DNA of 64,000 nucleotides from Owenweeksia hongkongensis DSM 17368 (GTDB taxonomy: Bacteria; Bacteroidota; Bacteroidia; Flavobacteriales; Schleiferiaceae): the NCBI RefSeq assembly GCF_000236705.1, contig NC_016599.1, positions 2,852,001 through 2,916,000 on the forward strand, written 5' to 3'. Positions within the stretch are counted from its first letter, which is position 1. The number at the start of each line of letters is the position of its first letter. The position numbers were made by a program, and so were the translations under genes. The notes below the pieces were generated by a model that had not been told where the DNA came from, searched no databases, and saw only the letters and a program-made list of their open reading frames with translations. Positions 1-7,924 of the stretch are shown in pieces.

Positions 1-460
1 GAAACATCCCCGGGATTTTGTCAAGGCCACCAGTGCCTTTCATGTACACCGCGGCCGTGTAACCGTCATTCTGCAAAAGGTGGTAAGGCGCTTTGGCAAT
101 GGCTTTACGCATGATGGAGTAAGCCGGGTCTTCAGTGCTTCCAGTCACCGCTACTTCCTGCAAGCTCTCGGTTTGTGGCTGTAGCTTAATGTCCACTACC
201 TTGATGGTGTTATCTATGGTTACAGTTTTTTGCTGTGTAGTAAAACCTACAAACTGATACGTGATTTCATATTTCCCCGGAGGTAATCTCAGTTCATATC
301 TACCATCAATATTGGAGCTGGTTCCGGTGCCTTTTTGCTTTATGTAAATGGAAGCATAAGGCATGGGCTCATTGTTTTCATCGGTAATCAATCCTCGGAT
401 GCCTTGCCCAAAAGCGGAGGTAAAGCAAATAAGAAAAGCGAAAACTAAGGGGAGTTTCAT
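1..460 (-). CDS. DUF5686 / carboxypeptidase-regulatory-like protein, N-terminal part
   Basis: Partial gene: it starts at the ATG at 460 and runs off the left edge, leaving about 153 residues. Residues 1-20 form a signal peptide ending SAFGQ. The next ~85 residues are a carboxypeptidase D regulatory-like beta-sandwich (GLITDENNEPMPYASIYI, then a GRYEL-type strand), a module common on Bacteroidota envelope proteins. After it comes EDPAYSIMRKAIAKAPYH, which resembles the start of the DUF5686 region, usually an outer-membrane beta-barrel of unknown function. It is expected in the outer membrane. The 68 bp between it and the acetyltransferase upstream make cotranscription possible. The family call rests on the visible third only. 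Confidence 0.72.
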   Translation of the reverse strand, partial: MKLPLVFAFLICFTSAFGQGIRGLITDENNEPMPYASIYIKQKGTGTSSNIDGRYELRLPPGKYEITYQFVGFTTQQKTVTIDNTIKVVDIKLQPQTESLQEVAVTGSTEDPAYSIMRKAIAKAPYHLLQNDGYTAAVYMKGTGGLDKIPGMF

Positions 461-528
461 GGACGTTAGTAAAAGGGACGGGAATATCAGAAAATTTGAT
501 GAAAACTGGCGGCTCTCCTTTGAACGGA

Positions 529-1014
529 TTAATCAAACGTGAGCTGCCAATAACCAACATCTACCCATTTTTCAAACTTAAAACCGACTTCTTTAAAGTG
601 AGCCACTTTTTTAAAGCCAAACTTTTCATGGAGCTTTATGCTAGGTTCATTGGGTAAGCCCAAAACGCCCATAACCGCGTGAATACCTTGCGCTTTCAGC
701 TTTTGAAGTAGCTCTGCATAGAGCAGTGAGCCAATTCCTTTTGGTGGTAAATCATGTTTAAGGTAAACAGCACTTTCGGCAACAAAGCGGTAAGCTGACC
801 GAGTGCGCCACTCACCGGCATAGGCGTAGCCGAGGATTTCGCCATCTTCCTCAAAAACTATCCAGGGGTATTTTGCGGTAATGATCTCAATTCGCTTCTC
901 AATTTCAGCGGCATCAATTTCAATTTCCTCAAACGTAATAATGGTTTCGCGTACGTAGTGGTTATAAATTTCAGCTATAGCTGGGGCGTCATTTAGGTTT
1001 ACGGGGCGAAGCAT
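529..1014 (-). CDS. GNAT family N-acetyltransferase, phosphinothricin acetyltransferase-like
   Basis: 161-residue GCN5-related acetyltransferase, likely cytoplasmic, transferring acetyl from acetyl-CoA to a small amine. It starts LRPVNLNDAPAIAEIYNHYV, the opening typical of the Pat/MnaT subgroup (methionine sulfoximine and phosphinothricin acetylation). The acetyl-CoA loop is LPPKGIGSLL at about residues 89-98, followed by the conserved helix and the N-E-P-S...F-G-F region near the C-terminus. Length matches the family (160-180 aa). The start is ATG at 1014, 42 bp below the TlpA-like gene stop, so it may be the last full gene of the ileS-lspA run. The true substrate cannot be read from sequence. 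Confidence 0.85.
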   Translation of the reverse strand: MLRPVNLNDAPAIAEIYNHYVRETIITFEEIEIDAAEIEKRIEIITAKYPWIVFEEDGEILGYAYAGEWRTRSAYRFVAESAVYLKHDLPPKGIGSLLYAELLQKLKAQGIHAVMGVLGLPNEPSIKLHEKFGFKKVAHFKEVGFKFEKWVDVGYWQLTFD

Positions 1015-1056
1015 AAGGATTTATAAAGTGTAACCCAAAAGTAAACTTCTTGAGGC

Positions 1057-2295
1057 TTACTCAATCAACTCCTCAATTTGATGCGGATAGGTTCTTAAAC
1101 TTACAATCTTACCTTTTGGATCAATAAGTATGTAGCGTGGATATTCATCTGCCAAAAAGGTTTTCATAAACTCTTTTGTAGTTAAAGCTTGTGTCCAGTC
1201 ATGACCATATTTAGTAGTGTAATTAGCCACAGCATCATTTAGATTATGAGGACTTACGCCAAGCATCTTGACTTTGTCCCGATGTTTTTCGGCAAACTCT
1301 TTAAGTTTGGGAGCCGAAGCGTGGCATGGTTTACACCAATCAGCCCACATATCAATCACCAAATAATGTTTGCCATCAATCATACTTTTTAGCGAAAGCG
1401 AATCACCCTGCGGAGTGGGAAGCATCAAGTTGGGCATTGGGTCGCCTGGTCCAAGTGACTTTTCGTAAGCTAAGTTGGAAGGCTCAATTGTGATAAACTT
1501 TCCAAAAGGATCCACTTCAATAACCTTATATACTTGGTTGTGGAAAGAGAAAAGCGTGGCGGATGTATCAAGCGTTAATGCCCCAGAGATTAGATCCGCA
1601 TCAAAAGGGAAGTTGGGCTCACCAAAGAAGATCATGTCTTTGCCAGCATCATCAAATCGTCCATTTATATTATAATCATGGAGGGCAACTTTTACACTAT
1701 CCCCGTTTAAAGTGGTTTTGGTAATTCGGCTTTCATAGCGTTTGGTTTTAAACCAATATAGGGACGACATCATGTCTATTCCCTTTTCTCTCATGCCCTC
1801 AACATTAAACATTTTGTCGTGAAAGCTGGTGCTGGCAGTATCTAATTTGTCAATCCAATACTTCATGCCAAATTGTTCCTTAGGGTCAGATTTTCCTGTG
1901 AGAACGAAGAAAGTAGAAGAGTCTCTAAAACTGATCGGAGAATTGTAATCATCTCCAAAGTCAAGGTTATTATTTCTGTCAATGTATAAGGTTGGGTTCC
2001 CGCTCTTGTAGTTGGCCACGAGCATGCTTATACCTCGGGGACGTTTGCCGGGAAAACCCACAAAGTATTCTGAGCAATAAGCCGTATCATTAGCTTGGAA
2101 GTTCTTTGGATACTTAAAGTGAAATACTCCAAATCTGGTGGAAACAGAATCTGCATTTACATCAAAAAGAAATGTAAAACCGTGGCTTTCGTTTTCTTGT
2201 GGAAATAGGCTATCCGAAAATTGAATTGTGGTCAGTTGGGATTTTCCGGTAAGGCAGAAAGCGAAGATTGCAAGTAGTAAAAAGTTGTTATTCAT
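1057..2295 (-). CDS. Secreted TlpA-like thioredoxin-fold protein
   Basis: 412 residues. An N-terminal signal peptide (LLLAIFAFCLTGKS) precedes a ~260-residue Bacteroidota-specific region with DRNNNLDFGDD and DYNINGRFDDAG, acidic EF-hand-like loops that could bind calcium. The C-terminal ~140 residues are a TlpA/ResA-like thioredoxin domain with the redox pair WCKPC (Cys321, Cys324) and a later cis-proline region (DEYPRYILIDPKG). This arrangement suits a periplasmic or outer-membrane-associated thiol-disulfide oxidoreductase. The gene follows the small membrane protein gene with a 30-bp gap. Its partner is unknown; no cytochrome c maturation genes are nearby. Confidence 0.86.
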   Translation of the reverse strand: MNNNFLLLAIFAFCLTGKSQLTTIQFSDSLFPQENESHGFTFLFDVNADSVSTRFGVFHFKYPKNFQANDTAYCSEYFVGFPGKRPRGISMLVANYKSGNPTLYIDRNNNLDFGDDYNSPISFRDSSTFFVLTGKSDPKEQFGMKYWIDKLDTASTSFHDKMFNVEGMREKGIDMMSSLYWFKTKRYESRITKTTLNGDSVKVALHDYNINGRFDDAGKDMIFFGEPNFPFDADLISGALTLDTSATLFSFHNQVYKVIEVDPFGKFITIEPSNLAYEKSLGPGDPMPNLMLPTPQGDSLSLKSMIDGKHYLVIDMWADWCKPCHASAPKLKEFAEKHRDKVKMLGVSPHNLNDAVANYTTKYGHDWTQALTTKEFMKTFLADEYPRYILIDPKGKIVSLRTYPHQIEELIE

Positions 2296-2325
2296 CGGAG
2301 GGGTTAAATCTCACCGAAAAGGTAA

Positions 2326-2658
2326 TTACTTTTTAGAAATTTTCTTTTCTCGAAGCCTTTGAATCACATATAGGGGGAGAATCAAGAGGATTGAAATTGT
2401 TCCGAGTAAAAATATATTGGGATGCACAGCTACACCTAGCATTTTAAGAGCTCGAGTGAGCACGAAAACAAATACTAGCACAGTGGCAATTTTGCGAAAG
2501 TCAATAGATTTTGGCTTTTGAAAAAGTGTAAGAAATATTACTGCAACCAATAAAATGACACCAGTAATCAGAGTTGCATTGCCGTAGGGATAATGCAAGA
2601 TTTTAAGCGCAAAGCCGATGATAAGTATGGACAGGGATAGGATGGTGAAACTGCGCAT
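2326..2658 (-). CDS. Small membrane protein with a GldL-like motif
   Basis: 110 residues, almost entirely hydrophobic: four predicted membrane spans (about residues 4-18, 26-46, 55-75, 80-98) and a short basic tail, REKKISKK. The first two spans contain ALKILHYPYGN, resembling the K-I-x-H-[WY]-P-x-G signature at the start of the gliding and T9SS motor protein GldL. It lacks the long cytoplasmic part of GldL, so it is a short paralogue-like protein and not GldL itself. It lies between lspA (25 bp) and the TlpA-like gene, in an apparent operon. Function unknown. Confidence 0.7.
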   Translation of the reverse strand: MRSFTILSLSILIIGFALKILHYPYGNATLITGVILLVAVIFLTLFQKPKSIDFRKIATVLVFVFVLTRALKMLGVAVHPNIFLLGTISILLILPLYVIQRLREKKISKK

Positions 2659-2683
2659 ACTGATCGATTTTCACCGGAGGCAC

Positions 2684-3274
2684 TTACTTTTTAAAAATAT
2701 GCTTCTGAAAAAGAAGTAGCAGACCCACGCCTACAGAAATTGCAGTGTCAGCAATATTGAAGATAGGGCGGAAGAAAACGAAATAATCACCTCCCCAAAA
2801 AGGAATCCAGTCTGGAAGGTAGCCTCTGAATAAGGGGAAGTAAAGCATGTCTACCACACGGCCATGAAACCAGCCAGCATAACCGCCTTCAGCTGGCATA
2901 AAGGTGGCGAGCTGTCCGTAGCTTTCATTAAAAAAGACTCCGTAAAATACGGAGTCAATAATATTGCCAATAGCCCCGGCTAGTACCAGAGATACAGCCG
3001 TGATGGCCACGGGCTTGGCATTTTCTTTTATCATACCGCGCAGCCAGTAAAAAATTCCACCCACCACTACGATGCGGAAAAGGGTTAAAATTAGTTTGCC
3101 ATAATCGCCACCAAGCTCCATCCCAAAAGCCATCCCGGGATTTTCGGTAAAGTGAATGATAAACCAATCGGTAATTTTATACTCCTGACCGAGGAACATG
3201 TTGGTCTTGATCCAAATTTTAGAAATCTGATCGACCAACAGAACCAGGGAAACAATAAGCGCGGCTCTTTTCAA
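2684..3274 (-). CDS. lspA: Lipoprotein signal peptidase (signal peptidase II)
   Basis: 196-residue inner-membrane aspartic protease that cleaves prolipoprotein signal peptides ahead of the lipidated cysteine. Four membrane spans are visible, with the N-terminal LLVDQISKIWIK motif. The two catalytic aspartates lie in the conserved GNIIDSVFYG (near residue 104) and NIADTAIS (near residue 175) boxes. It is longer than the ~165-aa proteobacterial enzyme because of an extra loop before the last span, common in Bacteroidota. It lies 6 bp below the DksA-like gene, an order often kept with ileS in this phylum. The lipoproteins at 9012 and 38452 are plausible substrates. Confidence 0.96.
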   Translation of the reverse strand: MKRAALIVSLVLLVDQISKIWIKTNMFLGQEYKITDWFIIHFTENPGMAFGMELGGDYGKLILTLFRIVVVGGIFYWLRGMIKENAKPVAITAVSLVLAGAIGNIIDSVFYGVFFNESYGQLATFMPAEGGYAGWFHGRVVDMLYFPLFRGYLPDWIPFWGGDYFVFFRPIFNIADTAISVGVGLLLLFQKHIFKK

Positions 3275-3280
3275 ATCGTG

Positions 3281-3673
3281 TTATTGACGGTTTTTAGCCT
3301 CAATGCTAAGTGTAGCATGCGGTACCAAAGTAAGGCGCTCTTTGCTGATCAACTTACCTGTTACGCGGCAAATTCCGTAGGTTTTGTTTTCTATACGAAC
3401 CAAAGCATTTTTTAGGTCGCGGATAAACTTTTCCTGACGTGAAGCTAACTGGCTGTTTGCTTCTTTGCTCATGGTATCACTTCCTTCTTCAAAAGCTTTG
3501 AAGGTAGGCGAAGTGTCATCTGTACCGTTGCTCTTGTCGTTGGCAAAAGTTTCCTTCAACAGTCTAAGGTCTTCTTCGGCTTGTTCTTTTTTCTCCATGA
3601 TGAGTTTCTTAAACTCAGCAAGCTCTGCATCAGAGTATCTTACTTTATCAAGGTTTTCTGTGTTGTCTGTCAT
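3281..3673 (-). CDS. TraR/DksA-like RNA polymerase-associated protein lacking the C4 zinc site
   Basis: 130-residue protein with the DksA layout: a long charged helical hairpin (about residues 15-90, rich in Glu and Lys) and a C-terminal globular part with YGICRVTGKLI and KERLTLVPHATLSIEAK. Classic DksA/TraR proteins carry four zinc-binding cysteines here; only one Cys remains, so zinc is probably not bound. Family knowledge suggests binding in the secondary channel of RNA polymerase; whether it works with ppGpp cannot be told. Gene order ileS / this gene / lspA is typical of Bacteroidota. Confidence 0.86.
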   Translation of the reverse strand: MTDNTENLDKVRYSDAELAEFKKLIMEKKEQAEEDLRLLKETFANDKSNGTDDTSPTFKAFEEGSDTMSKEANSQLASRQEKFIRDLKNALVRIENKTYGICRVTGKLISKERLTLVPHATLSIEAKNRQ

Positions 3674-3825
3674 CGTTTACAAGTTTTATAGGGGTAGTAT
3701 TTTGTTAGCTGTAATTTTTCAAAGTCGGCCAAACCTAATAAAAAAAATCACAGACTTTTTACTTTTTACGCAAGTAGCTCATTACTTCGACATTGCGTTA
3801 TCAACCATACCCTTTCAAATTGTTA

Positions 3826-6800
3826 TTAAACCTTCTCGAGGTGTATTTTAGTATTTATTTCATCAAAACTTACTTCTAGTCCTTCAGTCAGATTATCAGT
3901 CATTTCCAAAGTTTCAGTCAGTGTTTCGGTGGTTATATAGCCTTTGTTTTCGCTAATGGCGGTTTCCAGTCCATCGGCTTTTTGTACCCTAAGTGCAATT
4001 CTGTCCGTTACTTCCAGTCCGCTATCTTTTCTCAAGTTTTGAATGCGGTTTACCAATTCACGGGCTATACCTTCATTTTTCAACTCTTCGCTCAGCGTAA
4101 TATCAAGCGCCACAGTAATACCGTTTTCGGTCATTACCAACCACCCTGGAATATCTTCTGTAGAAACTTCTACATCTTCCATCAATAGTTCCACTTCCTG
4201 CCCTTCTAAAGTAAGGTGATAATGGCCTTGTTCTTCAAGCTTGGCAATATCGTTTTGCTCAAACTTACCAACAGCCCCGGCAATTTGCTTCATCAGCTTA
4301 CCATATTTTGGGCCAAGCTTCTTAAAGTCGGGTTTTACCTTCTTCACCAAAACGCCAGAAACGTCTTTTAGTATATCCAGTTCCTTCACATTTACTTCAG
4401 AAAGGACAAGGTCCTGAATGCTTTCAATAAGTTCAACGGTTTCTGGTTTTAGCGCGGGCACCATCATTTTTTGTAGTGGCTGGCGCACTTTTATGCTTTC
4501 GCGCTTACGCAATGAAAATACCATGGAGCTCAATTGCTGGGCCATTTTCATTCTGTCGTTCAGGCGCTCATCAATCAACTCTGCTCTAGCCTCGCCCAGG
4601 TAAGTCAGATGTACCGACTTTTCTTTGCTGCCTTCCGGCAAATGGCTACTTAGGTTTTGATACAACCAATCAGCAAAAAACGGAGCAATAGGACTCATCA
4701 ATTGACTTACTGTAAACAAGCACTCATAAAGCGTTTCATAAGCCATTTGCTTATCGGTGCTCATTTCACCTTTCCAAAAACGTCTGCGGCAAAGGCGAAC
4801 GTACCAGTTGCTCAGTTCTTCATCTACAAACTGCTGCATAGCTCGGCCAGCACGGGTTGGCTCATATTCATTAAAGCTATTTTTCACAGTTTGTTTAAGA
4901 ACCTGCAAACGTGAAAGTACCCAGCGGTCAATCTCAGGGCGGTCGGCCACATTGGTCTGTTGGTCTGCATTCCATTCAAACCCGTCAATATTTGCGTAAA
5001 GCGCGAAGAAAGAGTAGGTGTTGTAAAGAGTGCCAAAGAATTTACGCTGCACTTCGCCAATTCCTTCAAGGTCAAATTTCAAATTATCCCAAGGTTGTGC
5101 ATTGGTAATCATGTACCAGCGAACAGGGTCAGCACCATACTTTAAAATAGTCTCAAATGGGTCAGCAGCGTTGCCCAATCTCTTGGACATTTTCTGGCCA
5201 TTTTTGTCAAGCACCAATCCGTTTGACACGACATTTTTGTAGGCCACAGAATCGAAAACCAGACCAGCAATGGTGTGCAAAGTGTAAAACCATCCACGCG
5301 TTTGGTCTACCCCTTCAGCAATAAAATCTGCAGGGTACTGAGTTTCAAATTTGTCTTTATTTTCAAAAGGATAATGAAGCTGAGCATAGGGCATAGCACC
5401 GCTATCAAACCATACATCAATCAGGTCGGACTCTCTGTGCATCGGTTGCCCTTTCGGGGAAAGCAAAACTACTTTGTCCACCACATTTCTGTGAAGATCT
5501 ACGGTGTCGTAATTGGCTTCGTCCATGTTGCCCGGCTCAAAGCTTTCAAAAGGATGTGAATCCATCAATCCAGCTTTTATGGCTTCATCGCAGGCCGCTT
5601 TAAGCTCTTCTACACTACCAAATATTTTGCGCTCGGTACCATCTTCCGTGCTCCATATCGGCAAAGGAATACCCCAGTAGCGCGAGCGGCTTAGATTCCA
5701 GTCATTGGCATTTTCGAGCCAGTTTCCAAAACGTCCTTCACCAGTGCTTTTAGGTTTCCAGTTAATTTCTTTATTCAAACCTACCAAACGCTCCTTGTGC
5801 TGGGTCACATTTATAAACCAGCTATCCAAAGGATAATAAAGAATAGGCTTGTCCGTACGCCAGCAATGTGGGTAGCTGTGCACGTATTTCTCAACTTTAA
5901 AGGCTTTGTTTTCTTCCTTCAGTTTGATGGCAATTTCTACATCTACTGATTTCTCAGGAGCTTCACCATCGGCATAATATTCATTCTTCACATAGCGGCC
6001 GCCATACTCGCCCATGTGCTTGGTGAATTTTCCTTGCAGGTCAACCAAAGGCACTGGGTTTTCATTATCATCAAGCACCAACATTGGAGGCACTGGAGGT
6101 GTAGCTTCTTTGGCTACCTTGGCATCATCAGCACCAAAAGTAGGAGCCGTATGAACGATACCTGTACCATCTTCGGTGGTTACAAAGTCTCCGCTAATTA
6201 CGCGGAAAGCATTTTCGGCATTCTCGTAAGGTAGAGCATAAGGCAAAAGCTGCTCATAGCGCAATTCCAAAAGGTCAGCGCCTACACCTTCCCAAACTAT
6301 AGTCCATGGAATATTTTTACCCTTGCCATCATAGTCGGCAAGTGGTTGGTCTTTTTGCTCAGCTTTGAAGTATTTACCGACAAGGTTTTTAGCTAACACA
6401 ACCTTTTGAGCTTTGTGGGTGTACATGTTAAAAGTTTCCACCATCACATACTCAATCTTCTTTCCTACGGTAAGCGCAGTGTTTGAAGGAAGTGTCCATG
6501 GAGTAGTCGTCCACGCTAAGAAGTAAACTTTATCATCGGCCTTTACGGCATCACCAAAAGTATTGCTGTAAGCTTCATTTTTTATCGCAGGAAACTGCGC
6601 GATAATGGTGGTGTCGGTAACATCACGGTAAGATCCGGGCATGTTTACCTCGTGCGAGCTAAGTCCTGTTCCCGCTTTTGGCGAATAAGGCTGAATGGTG
6701 TAGCCTTTGTACATCAGCTCTTTGTCCCAAATTTGCTTTAGCAGCCACCATACCGTTTCCATATATTTGGACTTGTAGGTAATGTAGGGATCATCCATAT

Positions 6801-7233
6801 CTACCCAATAGCCCATCTTTTCGGTAAGGTCATTCCACACATCAGTATAGCGCATCACGGCTTTTTTACAAGCTTCGTTGTAGGCTTCCACAGAAATGGT
6901 TTTGCCAATGTCTTCTTTGGTAATACCCAATTCCTTTTCTACACCAAGCTCTACAGGCAGTCCGTGTGTATCCCAGCCAGCTTTGCGCTTTACCTGGTAA
7001 CCTTCCAAAGTTTTGAAACGGCAAAAAATATCCTTGATAGAACGCGCCATTACGTGGTGAATTCCGGGCAAACCATTAGCCGAGGGAGGTCCTTCATAAA
7101 AGGTGAAAGACGGCTTTCCTTCACGGGAAGAAATGCTTTCCTCAAAAATGTTATTGTCTTGCCAATATTTTAGTATTTCCTGGCTTATGCCGGAAAGGTT
7201 CAAATGCTTGTATTCTGGATATTTGCGCGCCAT
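3826..7233 (-). CDS. ileS: Isoleucyl-tRNA synthetase
   Basis: 1135 residues; charges tRNA-Ile with isoleucine in the cytoplasm. The class I HIGH motif appears as GLPGIHH (about residues 54-60, after FYEGPPSAN) and the KMSKS loop as KMSKR (about residue 681, in GQKMSKRLGNAADPFE). An editing (CP1) insertion with WTTTPWTLPSN and an anticodon-binding domain follow. The length and the KMSKR variant fit the eukaryote-like type 2 IleRS group better than the ~930-aa E. coli type; no C-terminal zinc-binding cysteine cluster is seen. Start ATG at 7233 gives the expected KYPEYKHLNLS opening. It is the first gene of the minus-strand block. Confidence 0.97.
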   Translation of the reverse strand: MARKYPEYKHLNLSGISQEILKYWQDNNIFEESISSREGKPSFTFYEGPPSANGLPGIHHVMARSIKDIFCRFKTLEGYQVKRKAGWDTHGLPVELGVEKELGITKEDIGKTISVEAYNEACKKAVMRYTDVWNDLTEKMGYWVDMDDPYITYKSKYMETVWWLLKQIWDKELMYKGYTIQPYSPKAGTGLSSHEVNMPGSYRDVTDTTIIAQFPAIKNEAYSNTFGDAVKADDKVYFLAWTTTPWTLPSNTALTVGKKIEYVMVETFNMYTHKAQKVVLAKNLVGKYFKAEQKDQPLADYDGKGKNIPWTIVWEGVGADLLELRYEQLLPYALPYENAENAFRVISGDFVTTEDGTGIVHTAPTFGADDAKVAKEATPPVPPMLVLDDNENPVPLVDLQGKFTKHMGEYGGRYVKNEYYADGEAPEKSVDVEIAIKLKEENKAFKVEKYVHSYPHCWRTDKPILYYPLDSWFINVTQHKERLVGLNKEINWKPKSTGEGRFGNWLENANDWNLSRSRYWGIPLPIWSTEDGTERKIFGSVEELKAACDEAIKAGLMDSHPFESFEPGNMDEANYDTVDLHRNVVDKVVLLSPKGQPMHRESDLIDVWFDSGAMPYAQLHYPFENKDKFETQYPADFIAEGVDQTRGWFYTLHTIAGLVFDSVAYKNVVSNGLVLDKNGQKMSKRLGNAADPFETILKYGADPVRWYMITNAQPWDNLKFDLEGIGEVQRKFFGTLYNTYSFFALYANIDGFEWNADQQTNVADRPEIDRWVLSRLQVLKQTVKNSFNEYEPTRAGRAMQQFVDEELSNWYVRLCRRRFWKGEMSTDKQMAYETLYECLFTVSQLMSPIAPFFADWLYQNLSSHLPEGSKEKSVHLTYLGEARAELIDERLNDRMKMAQQLSSMVFSLRKRESIKVRQPLQKMMVPALKPETVELIESIQDLVLSEVNVKELDILKDVSGVLVKKVKPDFKKLGPKYGKLMKQIAGAVGKFEQNDIAKLEEQGHYHLTLEGQEVELLMEDVEVSTEDIPGWLVMTENGITVALDITLSEELKNEGIARELVNRIQNLRKDSGLEVTDRIALRVQKADGLETAISENKGYITTETLTETLEMTDNLTEGLEVSFDEINTKIHLEKV

Positions 7234-7259
7234 TTACGTGCTGATTTTTTTAGGAGGTG

Positions 7260-7267
7260 CGAAGGTA
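7260..7267 (-). promoter_or_regulatory. Candidate -7 element upstream of ileS
   Basis: On the minus strand the sequence TACCTTCG lies 26 bp before the ileS ATG. It is one base from the Bacteroidota -7 consensus TAnnTTTG. No clear -33 TTG is seen at the right spacing, so this is tentative. Confidence 0.35.
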
Positions 7268-7392
7268 AGAATTTAAGGGGTTTTAAACCGTATGAACCTA
7301 CGGTGGAAAAGATGACGTGAAGGTTTTAAAGTTTGGATATTTTGTAGTGAGAAATAAATTATGATGATTAGTTTTAGCCTAAATTGAATAGT

Positions 7393-7917
7393 ATGCGCAA
7401 AATTTCTCTGTACATAGCCGCGTCTTTAGATGGCTATATTGCTAAATCAGATGGTGATATAAAATGGTTGGTTGATTTTCCAAACCCTGAAAAGGATGAT
7501 TTTGGTTATAATCATTTTATAAAAGAAGTAGAAACCACTTTAATGGGTGGAGTAACCTTCCGGCAAATTGCGGACTTTGAGGAATGGCCTTATCCTGATA
7601 AAGAGAATTTCGTGTTTACACGGCAAAGAGGTGAGGAAAGTGCCTTGGTTACTTTTATAACCAGCGATGTAGTGGATTTTGTAAAAGAGCTTAGAAAGAA
7701 AAAAGGTGGTCTCATCTGGTTAATTGGCGGGGGGAGTATCAACACTATTTTTATGCAAAATGACTTAGTTGACGAAATCATTCTTACCGTAGTTCCCATT
7801 GTTCTTGGAGATGGAATTCCTTTGTTTGCAAAAGGGGATTTAAATAAAACAATGAAGCTGCAAAAAACCGAAGCTTTTTCAAACGGGATGGTTCAACTCA
7901 CATATTCTAAACAATAA
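7393..7917 (+). CDS. Dihydrofolate reductase family (RibD C-terminal-like) protein
   Basis: 174 residues from the ATG at 7393 (a TTG nine bases upstream is also in frame, but MRKISLYIAASLDGYIAK is the usual family start). The fold is the RibD-C/DHFR reductase type: the N-terminal S-L-Y-I-A-A-S-L-D-G-Y-I-A strand-loop, a central GGVTF turn and the NADPH-binding LIWLIGGGSI near residue 112, then VPIVLGDGIPLF. These are the YyaP/YwjB-like stand-alone reductases, whose substrates are mostly unknown; it is not assigned to folate or riboflavin synthesis. The 7-bp gap to the channel gene downstream suggests cotranscription. Confidence 0.88.
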   Translation: MRKISLYIAASLDGYIAKSDGDIKWLVDFPNPEKDDFGYNHFIKEVETTLMGGVTFRQIADFEEWPYPDKENFVFTRQRGEESALVTFITSDVVDFVKELRKKKGGLIWLIGGGSINTIFMQNDLVDEIILTVVPIVLGDGIPLFAKGDLNKTMKLQKTEAFSNGMVQLTYSKQ

Positions 7918-7924
7918 AATTTGT

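Noticed and set aside
5275-5559. Long antisense frames inside ileS, secA and other genes
   Set aside because: They are shadows of strongly conserved coding sequence on the other strand, with no start context or domain of their own.
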